Shown one piece after another: positions 1 to 8,592 of a stretch of 15,801 nucleotides of DNA. The notes under the pieces were generated by a model. That model saw nothing but the letters and a program-made list of their open reading frames with translations, ran no database searches and was not told the origin of the DNA. The position numbers and the translations under genes are program-made. This stretch comes from Bacteroidota bacterium. Its GTDB lineage: Bacteria > Bacteroidota > Ignavibacteria > UBA10030 > F1-140-MAGs086. Numbering within the stretch: position 1 is the stretch's first letter; each line of letters starts with the position of its first letter. The stretch is taken from assembly GCA_005792205.1 (NCBI GenBank), contig SXSO01000115.1, positions 1-15,801 on the forward strand. Direction: 5' to 3'.

Positions 1-3000
1 ATCATATTCACTTCTTCAATCAAGTTGTAATATTTTTCAAAGACCTTTGAAAAAACAATACATTCACTCTTTCCAAAAAAATCTTCAAGAGTAAGAAATG
101 CCATTTGATTTCCTTTTTTATCTATTTTTTTTACAACATTTGAAATTACTCCACAAATTTTTACGAGAGAATTATTTGGAATATTTTCAATGTTATTCAA
201 TTGATGAGTTGCAAACATTTGAATTTCCGTTTGATATTTTTTCAATGGATGACCAGAAACAAAAAATCCTAAAACACTTTTTTCATATGCAAGTTTTTCA
301 TTCTCTTCCCAATCCAAAGTATCAGGAAGTTTAGGATAAACTACATTTTCTTCATGCGAAAGAAACAAACTATCTTGATTATTGGACTTTTGTTTGAAAG
401 AAGATTGTCCAAATGAAAGAATTTTTTCAACCATTTCAAAAAGTTGTTTTCTGTTGTCATGCAAAGAATCAAATGAACCAGATTGAATGAGTGATTCAAG
501 AGTTCGTTTATTTACTTGACGAATATTTACATTTTGAATAAAATAAAAAATGTTGGGAAATTTTTTTTCATTTCTTGCTATAGTTATATTTTCAACAGCA
601 TTTTCTCCTACTCCTTTTATTGCACTTAAACCAAAACGAATTCCATTTTTTGTAATTGTAAAATCAGAATTACTTTCATTTATATCTGGAGGAAAAATTT
701 GTATATTTAATTTTTGACATTCGTCAATAAGTTCTACGATTCTTTTTGTGTCATCCATTTCACAAGACATTGTAGATGCCATAAATTCAAATGGAAAATG
801 AGATTTAATATAAGCCGTTTGATAAGCAACAGTTGCATAAGCAACACTGTGGGATTTATTAAAACCATATGATGCAAACTTTTCAATTAAGTCAAAAATT
901 TCTTTTGCAATTTTTTCTTTTATTTTGTTTTGTACTGCTCCTTCTACAAATTCTTTTTTCTGTTGCTTCATCAATTCTTTATCTTTTTTTCCCATTGCAC
1001 GACGAAGAATATCTGCTTTTGATAAAGAGAATCCTGCAATTTCACTTGCCATTTTAATCACTTGCTCTTGATAAACAATTATTCCATATGTTTCTTTTAA
1101 AATTGGTTCAAGATTTGGATGAATATATTCAATGGCTTGAGTTCCATTTTTCCGTGCAATAAAATCATCTATCATTTGCATTGGTCCGGGACGATATAAC
1201 GCATTCATCGCAACAAGATCAGAAATCGAATTGGGTTTTAGTTTCCTAAGAGCATCTTTCATTCCTGAACTTTCAAATTGAAAAACTCCTGTTGTAATTC
1301 CTTTGGAAAATAAGTCAAAAATTTTTTCATCATCATCAGGAATTTTTTCCAAATCAATTTTGACATTATGATTTTTTTCTACTAATTCAATTGCCTTATC
1401 AATTATGCGAAGTGTTTTGAGTCCCAAAAAATCCATCTTCAAGAGTCCAACTTTTTCCAAATCAAGCATACTATATTGTGTCATCAATTCCGTTGATGGT
1501 GTCTTAAAAAGTGGAACATAATCAGATAAATTTCCAGGAGCAATTACAATTCCTGCTGCATGCATTCCTGAATTTTTATTCATTCCTTCAAGTGTAAGAG
1601 AAATTTCTAACCATTCTTGAATTTTTTTATCGCCATTTTTTTTTAGTTCTTTCAAATCAGGAATTTGTTCATATGCATCTTTTAGCTCCATAACTTTTCC
1701 TTGAAAAGTTGGAATTTGTTTTGTAAGTGGTTCAATTGTAGAAAGTGGAATTCCTAAAACTCTTCCAACGTCTTTTAAAACCGCTTTTGATTGTAGTGTG
1801 TTAAACGTGATAATTTGTGAAACTGCATTCTCTCCATATTTTTGTTTCACATATTGAATTACTAAATCTCGTTTTGAATCAGTAAAATCAATATCAATAT
1901 CTGGCATTGAAATTCTATCAGGCTTTAAAAACCGTTCAAAAAGTAAATCATATTTAAGAGGATCAATTGTTGTAATTTGAATCGCATACGAAACTAAACT
2001 TCCCGCAGCACTTCCTCTTCCGGGACCAACTCTTACACCAAGTTTTCTTGCTTCATTTATGAAATCTTGAACAATCAAAAAATATCCCGCATAACCCATT
2101 TGATTTATAACTTTAAGTTCATGTTCAAGTCGGGATAAAATTTTTCCATTCACATTTGGATACAATTTTTTAACTCCTTCGTGTGCAAGTTTTTCTAAAT
2201 ATGTTTCAAGCGATTTTTCACTTTGTGGAAGTGGAAAATTTGGCATATAACTTTTTTTATTATCCAAATTTAAATCGCATTTATCAGAAATTTCCAATGT
2301 GGAAAAAATTGCTTCAGGAAATTCACGAAAAAGTTTTTGCATTTCACTTGCACTTTTGAAATATATTTCATCAGTTCCATATTTGAGTTTTTTATAATCA
2401 ATTTGAACTCCATTTTGACTGGCTTCAGGAATCAAAAGTAAAATATTGTGAGCAAGTGAATGTTCTTTTTTTACATAATGATTGTCATTTGTAGCAACAA
2501 GTTTTATATCAAATTCTTTTGCAAGTTGTGGCATCCAATGTAAAATTGGTTTTTCAATTTCAAGAAAATGATTTTGAATTTCAAGATAAAAATCATCTCC
2601 AAAAACATTTTTGTAATCTTGACAAATTGCTTTTGCTTTATCAATGTTTCCAATCACTAAATAATCCGCAATTACTCCAACTGGACACGCTGAAAGACAA
2701 ATAATTCCACTGGAATTTTCTTTGAGTATTTCAAAATCAATTCGTGGTTTGTAATAATATCCTTCAGTGTGTGCAAGTGAAGAAAGTTTGATTAGATTTT
2801 TATATCCAATTTCATTTTTCGCAAGAAGAACTAAGTGATTGTATATACCTCTTCCTGATGAAGGTTGTTTCCCTTCAACTCTACTTAACTTATCAAAACG
2901 ACTTGTGTTATGAGGTGCAATATAAAACTCACTTCCAATAATTGGTTTTATATTTTTCGATTTTGCTTTGTAGTAAAACTCAATTGCTCCAGTTAAAACA

Positions 3001-3128
3001 CCATGATCTGTAAGAGCAACAGAAGACATTTTATTTTCAATTGTAGCATCAATTATCGCATCAATTGTAGATGCGCCATCAAGTAAACTATAATGCGAAT
3101 GATTATGAAGGTGAACAAATTCTGACAT
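1..3128 (-). CDS. dnaE: DNA polymerase III subunit alpha (partial, C-terminus off the left edge)
   Basis: This is the replicative polymerase that extends DNA in the replisome. The frame is open from ATG at 3128 to the window edge (1042 codons); DnaE is usually about 1150 residues, so roughly the last 100 or more are missing. The N-terminus (FVHLHNHSHYSLLDG) is a PHP domain. All nine PHP metal-ligand positions can be matched: H8, H10, D17, H42, E67, H98, C148, D215 and H217. The polymerase core has PDIDIDF at 409-415 (catalytic D410, D412) and KMDFLGLKTL with the third aspartate D566. A helix-hairpin-helix-like GLSAIKGVGE lies near 830 and SGHPL near 958. An OB-fold begins near 990. The N-terminal PHP without an inserted exonuclease domain makes this DnaE, not PolC. 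A possible promoter lies about 65 bases upstream, and no Shine-Dalgarno sequence is seen. Confidence 0.97.
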   Translation of the reverse strand, partial: MSEFVHLHNHSHYSLLDGASTIDAIIDATIENKMSSVALTDHGVLTGAIEFYYKAKSKNIKPIIGSEFYIAPHNTSRFDKLSRVEGKQPSSGRGIYNHLVLLAKNEIGYKNLIKLSSLAHTEGYYYKPRIDFEILKENSSGIICLSACPVGVIADYLVIGNIDKAKAICQDYKNVFGDDFYLEIQNHFLEIEKPILHWMPQLAKEFDIKLVATNDNHYVKKEHSLAHNILLLIPEASQNGVQIDYKKLKYGTDEIYFKSASEMQKLFREFPEAIFSTLEISDKCDLNLDNKKSYMPNFPLPQSEKSLETYLEKLAHEGVKKLYPNVNGKILSRLEHELKVINQMGYAGYFLIVQDFINEARKLGVRVGPGRGSAAGSLVSYAIQITTIDPLKYDLLFERFLKPDRISMPDIDIDFTDSKRDLVIQYVKQKYGENAVSQIITFNTLQSKAVLKDVGRVLGIPLSTIEPLTKQIPTFQGKVMELKDAYEQIPDLKELKKNGDKKIQEWLEISLTLEGMNKNSGMHAAGIVIAPGNLSDYVPLFKTPSTELMTQYSMLDLEKVGLLKMDFLGLKTLRIIDKAIELVEKNHNVKIDLEKIPDDDEKIFDLFSKGITTGVFQFESSGMKDALRKLKPNSISDLVAMNALYRPGPMQMIDDFIARKNGTQAIEYIHPNLEPILKETYGIIVYQEQVIKMASEIAGFSLSKADILRRAMGKKDKELMKQQKKEFVEGAVQNKIKEKIAKEIFDLIEKFASYGFNKSHSVAYATVAYQTAYIKSHFPFEFMASTMSCEMDDTKRIVELIDECQKLNIQIFPPDINESNSDFTITKNGIRFGLSAIKGVGENAVENITIARNEKKFPNIFYFIQNVNIRQVNKRTLESLIQSGSFDSLHDNRKQLFEMVEKILSFGQSSFKQKSNNQDSLFLSHEENVVYPKLPDTLDWEENEKLAYEKSVLGFFVSGHPLKKYQTEIQMFATHQLNNIENIPNNSLVKICGVISNVVKKIDKKGNQMAFLTLEDFFGKSECIVFSKVFEKYYNLIEEVNM

Positions 3129-3191
3129 TTATATAAAATAAAAAGCAAAAAAAAATACAAAAAAAATTGGAACTAAAAGGAAAATGTTTTT

Positions 3192-3221
3192 CAAAAATAA
3201 TGTACAAAAGAGGAAGGCAAA
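3192..3221 (-). promoter_or_regulatory. Possible Bacteroidetes-type promoter for dnaE
   Basis: Read on the minus strand, TTTG at 3221-3218 is followed after 18 bases by TATTTTTG (3199-3192). This matches the known Bacteroidetes sigma-A pattern, TTG then 17-23 bases then TAnnTTTG. The start site would fall near 3186, giving a leader of about 58 bases before the dnaE ATG. Such motifs arise by chance in AT-rich DNA, so support is moderate. Confidence 0.4.
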
Positions 3222-3263
3222 AAAAGTATATGAAGACAAAATAAAATATTGGATTCTATTTTG

Positions 3264-3338
3264 TCGGGGCGAGAGGATTCGAACCTCCGACTTCTTGCTC
3301 CCAAAACAAGCGCTCTAGCCGGGCTGAGCTACGCCCCG
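3264..3338 (-). tRNA. tRNA-Pro (anticodon UGG)
   Basis: Read on the minus strand this folds as a 75-base cloverleaf. The acceptor stem is CGGGGCG paired with CGCCCCG. The D-arm is GCTC/GAGC around a 10-base loop. The anticodon stem is CTTGT/GCAAG (one G-U pair) with loop TTTGGGA, giving anticodon TGG followed by G37. The T-arm is GGAGG/CCTCT with loop TTCGAAT, and the discriminator is A. The C1-G72 pair and G37 fit bacterial proline tRNAs. The 3' CCA is not encoded (the discriminator is followed by CAA), so it must be added by nucleotidyltransferase. It lies upstream of dnaE on the same strand, but a possible dnaE promoter lies between them. Confidence 0.97.
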
Positions 3339-3351
3339 AAAAAAAATATTC

Positions 3352-3359
3352 CAAAGATA
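3352..3359 (-). promoter_or_regulatory. Possible -7 element of the tRNA-Pro promoter
   Basis: On the minus strand TATCTTTG matches the Bacteroidetes -7 consensus TAnnTTTG and sits 13 bases before the tRNA 5' end, the right place for a start just upstream of the mature tRNA. The nearest TTG (3376-3374) is only 14 bases away, shorter than the usual 17-23, so the -33 element is not convincing. Confidence 0.3.
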
Positions 3360-3504
3360 CAATTTTTTTTACACAATTTTATTTTGATAAATTGGAATTG
3401 AAAATACAATTTCAAGATTATATAAGTAAAATGTTTTAAATCAATAATAAATGATTTTAAATATGTTTTTAATTTTTCACCAGATAATTTCGTCCCGTTT
3501 CGTT

Positions 3505-3651
3505 CAAAAATGACTTCATTTTCGTCTCAGTGAAGCATATTTGTGACCAAAATGATTACATTTTCCGGAAAATAGAGTGTATTTTTACGAAAGTACTATC
3601 ATTTCGGTCAAAAGTAAAGCATTTCGACGAGGAAAAATACTCTTCTTATGA
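3505..3651. repeat. Degenerate 21-bp tandem periodic repeat built on small palindromes
   Basis: Seven consecutive 21-base units start at 3505, 3526, 3547, 3568, 3589, 3610 and 3631. Units 1 and 3 agree at 16 of 21 positions; the others are looser and share an A-rich first third and an ATTT-like second half. Several units are internally palindromic: AAAATGA-CT-TCATTTT (3507-3522), AAAATG-ATTA-CATTTT in unit 3, and AAAATA-GAGTG-TATTTT in unit 4. Twenty-one bases is two helical turns, so the dyads face the same side of the helix. The plus strand is open from 3488 across the array and would read as 7-residue repeats (for example KNDFIFV and QNDYIFR). That could be a by-product of the period or a decayed coding repeat. 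Function unknown. Confidence 0.5.
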
Positions 3652-3708
3652 AAAAAAATGTTTCAAAATAATGACTTCCATTATTGACAATTTTCCAAAA
3701 CCCAAACT

Positions 3709-4467
3709 TTATTTTTCCATCGCTTCTTCCACCATTTGATTTGCTAATTCTTTTCCCAAAAATTTATCAATCATGTTATGAATTAAATATAACAGTGGCG
3801 TCATTAAAATTGCAATGAAAAATTTGTATATATAATTTACAATTGCAATTGCAATAACTTGATTAAAACTCCATCCGCTTCCAATATAAAACGCAATAAA
3901 TAACACGACAAAACTATCAATCAATTGAGAAACCAAAGTTGAACCCGTTGCACGAAACCAAATTTTTGAACTTCCAGTTATTTTTCTCAAATATCTAAAC
4001 ACAGTAACATCCACAATTTGCCCAATCAAAAAAGCAACAAGCGAACCAATAATTATCCAATTTCCTTGACTAAAAATTGTGTTGAAGGCAACATCCATAT
4101 TTATTTTTCCAAAACTTGTTTCACGAAAAATCCAAAAATCAGATGGCGCCAAATTCATAGAAAAATAAATCATCACATAAGCATAAGCAATTAAAATCGC
4201 AGTTGTGTAAGAAATTAACCGTACACCTTTTTTTCCAAAATACTCATTGATAATATCAGTCATTACAAATACAATTGGCCAAAGTAAAACTCCCGCAGTA
4301 AAATTGAATGATAAATTTTCAATTCCAAATAAATTTATTTCAAACGGCAAAATGCCAATAGTTTTTTCAAGGGAAAAAATTTTTACACCAATAAATTCTG
4401 CAACAAGTGCATTTGAAATAAAAAAACCTCCAAGAATAAAAAACAAAATATCTTTTTTCTCACGCAT
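3709..4467 (-). CDS. yhhQ: Queuosine precursor transporter (YhhQ/QPTR family, DUF165)
   Basis: The product is a 252-residue polytopic inner-membrane protein of the vitamin-uptake-type QPTR family, which imports the 7-deazaguanine precursors preQ0 and preQ1 used to make tRNA queuosine. Hydrophobic segments lie at about 8-28, 55-72, 84-106, 136-153, 177-196, 203-221 and 222-233. Family signatures are visible: the D-I-I-N-E-Y-F-G stretch at 71-78 and RATGSTLVSQLIDSFVV at 172-188. The ATG at 4467 begins just before the first membrane segment. The gene stands alone, with divergent gcvP upstream and no other queuosine gene in the window. This suggests an organism that salvages the precursor, but synthesis genes could lie elsewhere. 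Confidence 0.9.
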   Translation of the reverse strand: MREKKDILFFILGGFFISNALVAEFIGVKIFSLEKTIGILPFEINLFGIENLSFNFTAGVLLWPIVFVMTDIINEYFGKKGVRLISYTTAILIAYAYVMIYFSMNLAPSDFWIFRETSFGKINMDVAFNTIFSQGNWIIIGSLVAFLIGQIVDVTVFRYLRKITGSSKIWFRATGSTLVSQLIDSFVVLFIAFYIGSGWSFNQVIAIAIVNYIYKFFIAILMTPLLYLIHNMIDKFLGKELANQMVEEAMEK

Positions 4468-4570
4468 ATTTTAAAAATATAGAAAAAATAAATTGAATAT
4501 ATTTAAAAGATTTTTCGAAAGAATTTCTATCCTAAAAAAACTAACAGATTAGACAAACAAAAAAATATCT

Positions 4571-7414
4571 ATGAGCAATTTTCAAACACGACATATTGGA
4601 ACTTGGAATCAAACTGAAAAAAATGAAATGTTAAAATCAATTGGTCTAAATTCACTTGACGAATTGATTGAAAAAACTGTTCCCAATAATATTAAATTAG
4701 ATAATGAAATCAATATTGAAAATGGAATCAGTGAATTTGATTTGATAAATCATTTGAGACAAATCGCAAACGAAAATAAAGTGTTTAAATCTTTTATTGG
4801 ACTTGGATTCTACAACACAATTTTGCCAAATGTAATTCGCAGAAATATTCTTGAAAATCCCGGATGGTATACACAATACACTCCATATCAAGCAGAAATT
4901 TCGCAAGGAAGATTGGAAGCACTTTTAAATTTTCAAACTATGATTTGCGATTTAACTAAAATGGAAATTGCAAATGCATCTCTTTTAGATGAAGCAACTT
5001 CATCTGCAGAAGCAATGTTAATGGCATTTAATTTGGTCAACAAAACCAATTTGAATAGAAAAAAATTTTTTGTTTCAGAATATATTTTTCCACAAACAAT
5101 TGATGTAATAAAAACACGCGCAGAAGCACTTTCCATCGAAATTGAAATTGGGAATTTTGAAAAAATAAATTTTGACGAAAACTATTTTGGGGGAATTATT
5201 CAATGTCCAAATTCAAACGGAGAAATTTTGGATAATAAAAATTTTATTGAAAAAATTCATTCTATTGGTGGACTTGCAATTGGAATTTATGATTTGATGA
5301 GTTTGTGTATAATTGAACCTGAAAAAATATTTGACATTATAGTTGGCTCATCACAAAGGTTTGGAATTCCATTTGGATTTGGTGGTCCAAATGCAGCTTT
5401 TTTTGCAACTAAAAATGATTTTATAAGACAAATTCCTGGAAGAATAATTGGCGTATCAGTTGACGCAAATGGAAATAACGCATATAGAATGACGCTCCAA
5501 ACTCGTGAACAACATATAAGAAGAGAAAAAGCAACTTCTAATATTTGCACTTCACAAGCACTGCTTGCAATAATTTCTGGAATGTATGCTATTTATAATG
5601 GAAGCGATGGACTAACAAATATTGCAAAAAAAATTAACCACCTAACTGCAACATTAGATAATGTATTACAACAACTTGGATTTAAACAATTAAATAAAAA
5701 TTATTTTGACACTTTAAAAATTGAAACAGAATTTGTTGATAAAATAAAATCAATTGCTTTAAAACACCAAATCAATTTTAGATATTTTGACAGTGAAAAT
5801 CATATCGGAATTTCACTTGATGAAACAACAAGTTTAAAAGATGTTTTTACAATTGCAAAAATTTTTGCTTTAGCAATTGAAAAAAGTTTTGAAGAAAAAA
5901 AAATTACAGAATTTGAAAATAAAAGTTTGATTGGATTTGAAAGAAGTGGAAATATATTAAATCATAAAATCTTCAATAAATATCGTAGTGAAACTGAATT
6001 GATGAGATATATAAAAAAATTGGAAAATAAAGATTTATCTCTTACGCATTCAATGATTCCACTTGGTTCTTGTACAATGAAACTCAATTCGGCAAGTGAA
6101 CTTATTCCAATCTCTTGGCAAAAATTTTCTGACATTCATCCTTTCGTTCCACAAAATCAAGCAAAAGGATATTTGAAAATAATTTCTGAACTTAAAAAGT
6201 ACCTGTGTCAAATCACGGAATTTGACGATGTTTCATTTCAACCAAATTCTGGAGCACAAGGAGAATATGCAGGACTTCTTGTGATAAAAAAATATTTGCA
6301 AGACAAAAAACAATTTCAACGAGATACGGTTTTAATTCCTTCTTCTGCACATGGAACAAATCCTGCAAGTGCTGCAATAGCGGGATTTAAAATTATTATT
6401 GTAAAATGTGATGCGTTTGGAAATATTGATATTGACGATTTAAAATTGAAATGTAGTGCGAATAAAAAAAATCTCGCTGCTCTTATGATAACATATCCAT
6501 CAACTCACGGTGTATTTGAAGAAAACATTGTTGAAATTTGTGAAGTTATTCATAAACACAGTGGACAAGTTTATATGGATGGAGCAAACTTAAATGCACA
6601 AGTTGGTTTGACAAATCCAAAAAAAATTGGAGCAGATATTTGTCACATCAATCTTCATAAAACATTTGCAATTCCACACGGTGGAGGTGGTCCTGGAATG
6701 GGGCCAATTTGTGTTGCAAAACATCTTTCAAAATATTTGCCAACTCACACACTTGTAAAAGTTGGTGGAAAGAAAGGAATATCATCAGTTTCTTCAACAC
6801 CTTTTGGAAGTGCAAGTATATTGATAGTTTCTTATGCTTATATAAAAATGTTGGGAAAAGAGGGATTAAAAAACACAACCCAATTTGCAATTTTAAATGC
6901 AAATTATTTGAAAAATAATTTGGAAAAATATTTTAAAGTTCTTTATAAAGGAAAAAATGGAACTTGTGCTCATGAATTTATTTTGGATTTCCGTGAGTTT
7001 AAAAAATATAATATTGAAGTTGAAGACATTGCAAAACGATTGATGGATTATGGATTTCATGCTCCAACTGTTTCATTTCCAGTTGCGGGAACTTTGATGA
7101 TTGAACCAACTGAAAGCGAATCCAAATATGAACTTGATAAATTTATTCTTGCAATGCAATCAATTCATAATGAGATTTTAGAAATTGCAAATGGTGTTGC
7201 AAATAAAAATGATAATGTATTAAAAAATTCTCCTCATACAGAATTTGAAACTGTAAATGATAACTGGAAACATTCTTATACAAGAACAAAAGCAGCATTT
7301 CCTGTTCAGTACTTAAAAGAAAACAAATTTTGGCCAAGTGTAGGAAGAATCAATAATTTGTATGGCGATAAAAACTTAGTTTGTAGTTGTCTGCCAATTG
7401 AAGAATATGTCTGA
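4571..7414 (+). CDS. gcvP: Glycine dehydrogenase (aminomethyl-transferring), P-protein
   Basis: This is the PLP-dependent decarboxylase of the glycine cleavage system. It decarboxylates glycine and passes the aminomethyl group to the lipoyl arm of H-protein. At 947 residues it is the full single-chain form (N- and C-terminal halves fused), not the split gcvPA/gcvPB type. Signatures include TRHIG near the N-terminus, GSCTMKLN at 499-506, SAHGTNPASAA in the C-terminal half, and HINLHKTFAIPHGGGGPG, where K697 is the expected PLP lysine. The ATG at 4571 gives the standard N-terminus; no Shine-Dalgarno sequence precedes it (the upstream bases are A-rich). The stop overlaps the rsmE start by 8 bases, so the two are probably co-transcribed. 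Genes for T- and H-protein are not in the window. Confidence 0.98.
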   Translation: MSNFQTRHIGTWNQTEKNEMLKSIGLNSLDELIEKTVPNNIKLDNEINIENGISEFDLINHLRQIANENKVFKSFIGLGFYNTILPNVIRRNILENPGWYTQYTPYQAEISQGRLEALLNFQTMICDLTKMEIANASLLDEATSSAEAMLMAFNLVNKTNLNRKKFFVSEYIFPQTIDVIKTRAEALSIEIEIGNFEKINFDENYFGGIIQCPNSNGEILDNKNFIEKIHSIGGLAIGIYDLMSLCIIEPEKIFDIIVGSSQRFGIPFGFGGPNAAFFATKNDFIRQIPGRIIGVSVDANGNNAYRMTLQTREQHIRREKATSNICTSQALLAIISGMYAIYNGSDGLTNIAKKINHLTATLDNVLQQLGFKQLNKNYFDTLKIETEFVDKIKSIALKHQINFRYFDSENHIGISLDETTSLKDVFTIAKIFALAIEKSFEEKKITEFENKSLIGFERSGNILNHKIFNKYRSETELMRYIKKLENKDLSLTHSMIPLGSCTMKLNSASELIPISWQKFSDIHPFVPQNQAKGYLKIISELKKYLCQITEFDDVSFQPNSGAQGEYAGLLVIKKYLQDKKQFQRDTVLIPSSAHGTNPASAAIAGFKIIIVKCDAFGNIDIDDLKLKCSANKKNLAALMITYPSTHGVFEENIVEICEVIHKHSGQVYMDGANLNAQVGLTNPKKIGADICHINLHKTFAIPHGGGGPGMGPICVAKHLSKYLPTHTLVKVGGKKGISSVSSTPFGSASILIVSYAYIKMLGKEGLKNTTQFAILNANYLKNNLEKYFKVLYKGKNGTCAHEFILDFREFKKYNIEVEDIAKRLMDYGFHAPTVSFPVAGTLMIEPTESESKYELDKFILAMQSIHNEILEIANGVANKNDNVLKNSPHTEFETVNDNWKHSYTRTKAAFPVQYLKENKFWPSVGRINNLYGDKNLVCSCLPIEEYV

Positions 7415-8099
7415 TTATTTTTTTGTTGAAAAAAAATTTATTTTTAGAAACCATTTGATAATTGATGAAAATGAACTACATCATTTAAAAAATGTGTTGC
7501 GAAAAGAAATTAGTGAAATAATTTTTGTAGTTGATGGAATTGGAAATTGTTATGAAGCAAAAATTTTAAGTTATACAAAACTAAATTGTGAATGTGAAAT
7601 AATTTCTATTCAAAAAAATTTTTCTGAACCAAAAAATGATTTGACACTTGCTGTTGGAATGTTGAAAAATTCATCTAAATTTGATTTCATTGTAGAAAAA
7701 GCAACAGAACTTGGAATAAAAAAAATTATTCCAATGATTACAAAAAATACTATTACAAAATTTGCGAAAACAGAACGATGGAATAAAATTGCACTTGCAT
7801 CAATGAAACAATGTGGAAGAGGATTTTTACCAATTGTAGAAGAAGCAAAAGAAATTAAAAAAATAATTTTGGATTCAATGCATTACGAAAAAAAATTGAT
7901 TCCGTACGAATTTGAAAATGAAAACAAAGAAATAAAAATCCAAAATTCAGGAATTATTTTAATTGGTTCAGAAGGCGGTTTTACAAAGGAAGAAATCAAA
8001 TTTGCCATTGAAAATAAATTTGAAACAATTTCTCTTGGAAACAGAAGATTGCGAACCGAAACCGCAGCAATTGTAAGTTGCGCTAAATTTGTTGAATAA
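7407..8099 (+). CDS. rsmE: 16S rRNA (uracil-1498-N3)-methyltransferase
   Basis: This SAM-dependent SPOUT-family enzyme methylates N3 of U1498 in 16S rRNA of the 30S subunit. I chose ATG at 7407 (230 residues, beginning MSDYFFVEKKF). A TTG at 7398 would add three residues without support. An N-terminal PUA-like domain includes LHHLKNVLR near 25-33. KATELGIKKI (98-107) and the MKQCGRG stretch follow. The C-terminal trefoil-knot SAM site shows IGSEGGF (186-192) and LGNRRLRTETA (210-220), both diagnostic of RsmE. The start overlaps the end of gcvP by 8 bases, indicating translational coupling. The 3' end runs 17 bases into the opposing aroK gene. Confidence 0.97.
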   Translation: MSDYFFVEKKFIFRNHLIIDENELHHLKNVLRKEISEIIFVVDGIGNCYEAKILSYTKLNCECEIISIQKNFSEPKNDLTLAVGMLKNSSKFDFIVEKATELGIKKIIPMITKNTITKFAKTERWNKIALASMKQCGRGFLPIVEEAKEIKKIILDSMHYEKKLIPYEFENENKEIKIQNSGIILIGSEGGFTKEEIKFAIENKFETISLGNRRLRTETAAIVSCAKFVE

Positions 8100-8592
8100 A
8101 GTTTAGTATTGATTTTACTACTTCATTCTTTGTTTTTGTAGAAGTAGAAATTTTAAATGTAGAAAGTTTTTCGTAGTATGGTGTTCTTTGTTGAATTAAA
8201 ATTTTTATTTCTTCATTTAATTTCAAATTGGGAAAAAACCTAACTCTATTTTTACTTTTTTGAATTCTTTTTTCAATTATTTTAATATTAGAAGTTAAGT
8301 AAACGCAAATATTTTTTTTCAAAATATTTCTATTCTTTTTCTTTTCAATAATTCCTCCCCCACAATCAATAATATAATTTTCTTTATCAACAAGTTTTGC
8401 TAAAACTTCGCTTTCAATTTTTCTAAAATGATTCCATCCTTTTTTTTCTATAATTTGGAAAATTGTTTCATCTTCTTTTTTTTCAATTAAGTTATCTATA
8501 GAGATATATTTTTTTTCCAACTCTTTTGCAACTAACTTTGAGATTGTAGTTTTTCCAACTCCACGAAACCCAATAAAATAAACGTTTTTCAT
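8083..8592 (-). CDS. aroK: Shikimate kinase
   Basis: This cytoplasmic enzyme phosphorylates shikimate at the 3-hydroxyl with ATP, the fifth step towards chorismate and the aromatic amino acids. It has 169 residues, normal for the family. The Walker A loop is GFRGVGKTT (8-16). Shikimate-contact residues are D33 (SIDNLIE), R57 (HFRKIESE) and the GGG at 78-80. The lid region is around RVRFFPN (116-122), where many homologues have RPLL. The adenine-side motif is QQRTPYYEKLS with R136. Its ATG overlaps the aroB stop as ATGA (8589-8592), so the two are translated from one message. Its 3' end overlaps rsmE on the opposite strand by 17 bases. Confidence 0.95.
   Translation of the reverse strand: MKNVYFIGFRGVGKTTISKLVAKELEKKYISIDNLIEKKEDETIFQIIEKKGWNHFRKIESEVLAKLVDKENYIIDCGGGIIEKKKNRNILKKNICVYLTSNIKIIEKRIQKSKNRVRFFPNLKLNEEIKILIQQRTPYYEKLSTFKISTSTKTKNEVVKSILNFIQQI

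Larger units (their letters stand above)
3339..3708. other. 370-base intergenic region between tRNA-Pro and the yhhQ-type gene
   Basis: No gene is supported here. The left part (3360-3480) is plain AT-rich DNA. The right part (3484-3651) is richer in CG-containing words such as TTTCGTCC and TTTCGACGA, and holds the 21-bp periodic repeat listed separately. A weak 7-bp hairpin (AATAATG 3667-3673, CATTATT 3679-3685) lies 24-42 bases downstream of the yhhQ stop. On the minus strand it is followed after some bases by a T-run (3658-3651), so it could be a weak terminator. Confidence 0.6.

Noticed and set aside
3505..3651. CRISPR array
   Set aside because: The units are adjacent with no unique spacers, they are degenerate, and 21 bases is shorter than typical repeats. 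No cas gene is in the window.
3488..3739. Plus-strand frame with heptad-like peptide repeats
   Set aside because: It starts at GTG (3530), runs into the yhhQ coding end and has no family motif. The peptide repeat follows from the 21-bp DNA period. It is kept only as a repeat, though a decayed coding repeat is not excluded.
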